From the NCBI GenBank assembly GCA_964404805.1, contig CAYOLJ010000074.1, positions 1 through 5,910 of the forward strand: a stretch of 5,910 nt of DNA, given 5' to 3'. The notes beneath the pieces are model-generated. The model saw only the letters and a list, made by a program, of their open reading frames with translations, had not been told where the DNA came from and did no database searches. Position 1 is the stretch's first letter. Every line of letters starts with the position of its first letter. A program made the translations under genes and the position numbers. Shown here piece after piece: positions 5,005-5,910 of this stretch. The stretch comes from Peribacter sp964404805. GTDB taxonomy: Bacteria > Patescibacteriota > Gracilibacteria > Peribacterales > Peribacteraceae.

Positions 5005-5910
5005 TTCACCCGCCGTCGCTGCCCGGGCCATTCAACTTCGCAAAAAGCGGTTACTCTCCGGAACACTGCTCTCCTTCACAACAATCACACATCCGCCGAA
5101 GGGATTCTCTGATCGGCATCGCCGCATCGGCCTCATCGAACTCGTCAATGGCCAACGTGTGCTTGGCACACTCACAGGAATCGGTGAACCCGCAATCGGC
5201 CACATCGTCCTGCCGCGCATGCGTTTATCTCGCGTGAATGAAGAAGGCTTGCGCCTGTATGACATTGCGTACGAACTCACTCAGCGCATTGCTGAGCCAA
5301 AGACCGAAGTTCAGAAGTTCCCCGGCTACATCCTGGCATTCACCGGACCCTCGGGCGTGGGCAAGACCACAGTCTCGCTTCTGCTCACAAAAATGTTGGG
5401 TGACTTCACCGCCAAAGTCCCCATCGTCACCAGTCGTTCACCGAAAGATGGCGACGATCAGGAGTACGAATACGTCTCATCCAAGGAATTCGATCGACTG
5501 GAGAAGAGCAATGCACTCGTTGCATGGATACACCTGCCCTCCGATTCCGAACAGCGGTGCTACGGGTACCGTAAAAGCGACATCGAGGCCATCTGGGAGC
5601 AAGGAAAACTCCCCGTGGTGGTCACCGAAATGCACCTGCTACGAAGCCTTGCGGCCCACTTCGGTCGCCGCTCCATTCTCTCATTCGGCCTGCTGCCCCC
5701 GGGCTCCAGCAAGCGCACAAAGCTCAGCCATTTGCTACACAGAATGCGTGCACGCGGTCGCGAAACGGAGGCGCAAATCGAGGAGCGACTCATCAATGCG
5801 CAGGCAGATCTCGACTTTTTTACCCGCGCCGCACACCTGTTCGACCACATTCTTGTCAATGAGGATTTAGAGAGTGTAATGCAGGTGATTAAGGGGCATG
5901 TTTTAGCGCT
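4991..5910 (+). CDS. DUF35 OB-fold domain fused to a guanylate-kinase-like P-loop domain, 3' end beyond the window
   Basis: This ORF is open from ATG 4991 to the window end (306 codons, no stop). Residues about 22-97 match the DUF35 OB-fold: SGTLLSFTTITHPPKGF, then IGLIELVNGQRVLGTLTG and LYDIAYEL. In archaea DUF35 proteins bridge thiolase and HMG-CoA synthase, and the gene follows those two here. The usual N-terminal four-cysteine zinc ribbon is absent. After a linker (about 98-111) comes a guanylate-kinase fold: Walker A GPSGVGKT (119-126), TSRSPKDG (147-154), Y159, YGYR (191-194), LLPPGSS (234-240), a lid-like RMRARGRETEAQIEERL (251-267) and FDHILVNEDLE (284-294). No ATG, GTG or TTG lies in frame between about 5252 and the P-loop, so the second domain is not a separate gene. 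Guanine-contact positions are changed (A178, Y193), which argues against plain GMP kinase. About 195 residues of this domain are seen, so the stop should be close. The substrate is unknown. Translation probably couples to the thiolase. Confidence 0.85.
   Translation, partial: MRLPDSPAVAARAIQLRKKRLLSGTLLSFTTITHPPKGFSDRHRRIGLIELVNGQRVLGTLTGIGEPAIGHIVLPRMRLSRVNEEGLRLYDIAYELTQRIAEPKTEVQKFPGYILAFTGPSGVGKTTVSLLLTKMLGDFTAKVPIVTSRSPKDGDDQEYEYVSSKEFDRLEKSNALVAWIHLPSDSEQRCYGYRKSDIEAIWEQGKLPVVVTEMHLLRSLAAHFGRRSILSFGLLPPGSSKRTKLSHLLHRMRARGRETEAQIEERLINAQADLDFFTRAAHLFDHILVNEDLESVMQVIKGHVLA

Noticed and set aside
4288..5031. 247-residue ORF on the - strand opposite the thiolase
   Set aside because: It lies antisense to highly conserved thiolase motifs, shows no recognisable domain, and is explained by codon bias of the real gene.
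5238..5870. 210-residue + strand ORF under the fusion gene
   Set aside because: Its product is low-complexity Ser/Pro/Arg/His-rich sequence without motifs, while the overlapping frame from 4991 encodes clear DUF35 and guanylate-kinase motifs.
5345..5910. Calling the kinase domain an ordinary guanylate kinase (gmk)
   Set aside because: It is fused to DUF35, has no start codon of its own near the P-loop, and the guanine-contact residues are changed, so the symbol would overstate function.
1..5910. CRISPR arrays, tRNA or rRNA genes, insertion sequences
   Set aside because: I saw no regularly spaced repeats, RNA-gene signatures, transposase motifs or terminal inverted repeats; almost all bases are in the protein-coding genes listed.

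Overview
The window reads as a bacterial mevalonate-pathway cluster, all on the + strand and tightly packed. It carries, in order: the C-terminal part of a class I HMG-CoA reductase (cut by the left edge), a large cysteine-rich zinc-ribbon protein of unknown function, a decayed second zinc-ribbon module, an archaeal-type HMG-CoA synthase, an archaeal/SCP2-type acetyl-CoA acetyltransferase (thiolase), and an ORF that runs off the right edge. That last ORF joins a DUF35-type OB-fold domain to a guanylate-kinase-like P-loop domain.

The most probable host is a member of the Candidate Phyla Radiation (Patescibacteria), perhaps a Peregrinibacteria-like lineage. The cysteine-rich protein closely resembles a family I remember from CPR genomes, where it often carries the poor label 'Caib/baif family protein'. 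Base composition is near 50% GC, genes abut or overlap, and none of the four visible starts has a good Shine-Dalgarno site. TGA ends every complete gene at its expected C-terminus, so the UGA-to-glycine code of Absconditabacteria/Gracilibacteria does not apply. The lineage call is inference; no phylogenetic marker is present.

Layout: 1-939 HMG-CoA reductase (3' part); 944-2659 cysteine-rich protein, starting 4 nt after the reductase stop; 2661-2763 frameshifted second copy of that protein's C-terminal zinc ribbon; 2764-2809 short spacer with a possible weak promoter; 2810-3844 HMG-CoA synthase; 3841-5004 thiolase, joined to the synthase by an ATGA overlap; 4991-5910 DUF35/guanylate-kinase-like fusion, overlapping the thiolase end by 14 nt and still open at the window edge.

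How they work together: thiolase condenses two acetyl-CoA to acetoacetyl-CoA, HMG-CoA synthase adds a third acetyl-CoA, and the reductase makes mevalonate for isoprenoid synthesis. In archaea, thiolase and HMG-CoA synthase form a complex bridged by a DUF35 protein, which lets the unfavourable thiolase step be pulled forward. The same HMGS-thiolase-DUF35 order appears here, but the DUF35 part lacks its usual N-terminal zinc ribbon and is fused to a kinase-like domain. That domain keeps its P-loop but has lost residues that guanylate kinases use to recognise guanine. This fusion is the most unusual item in the window.
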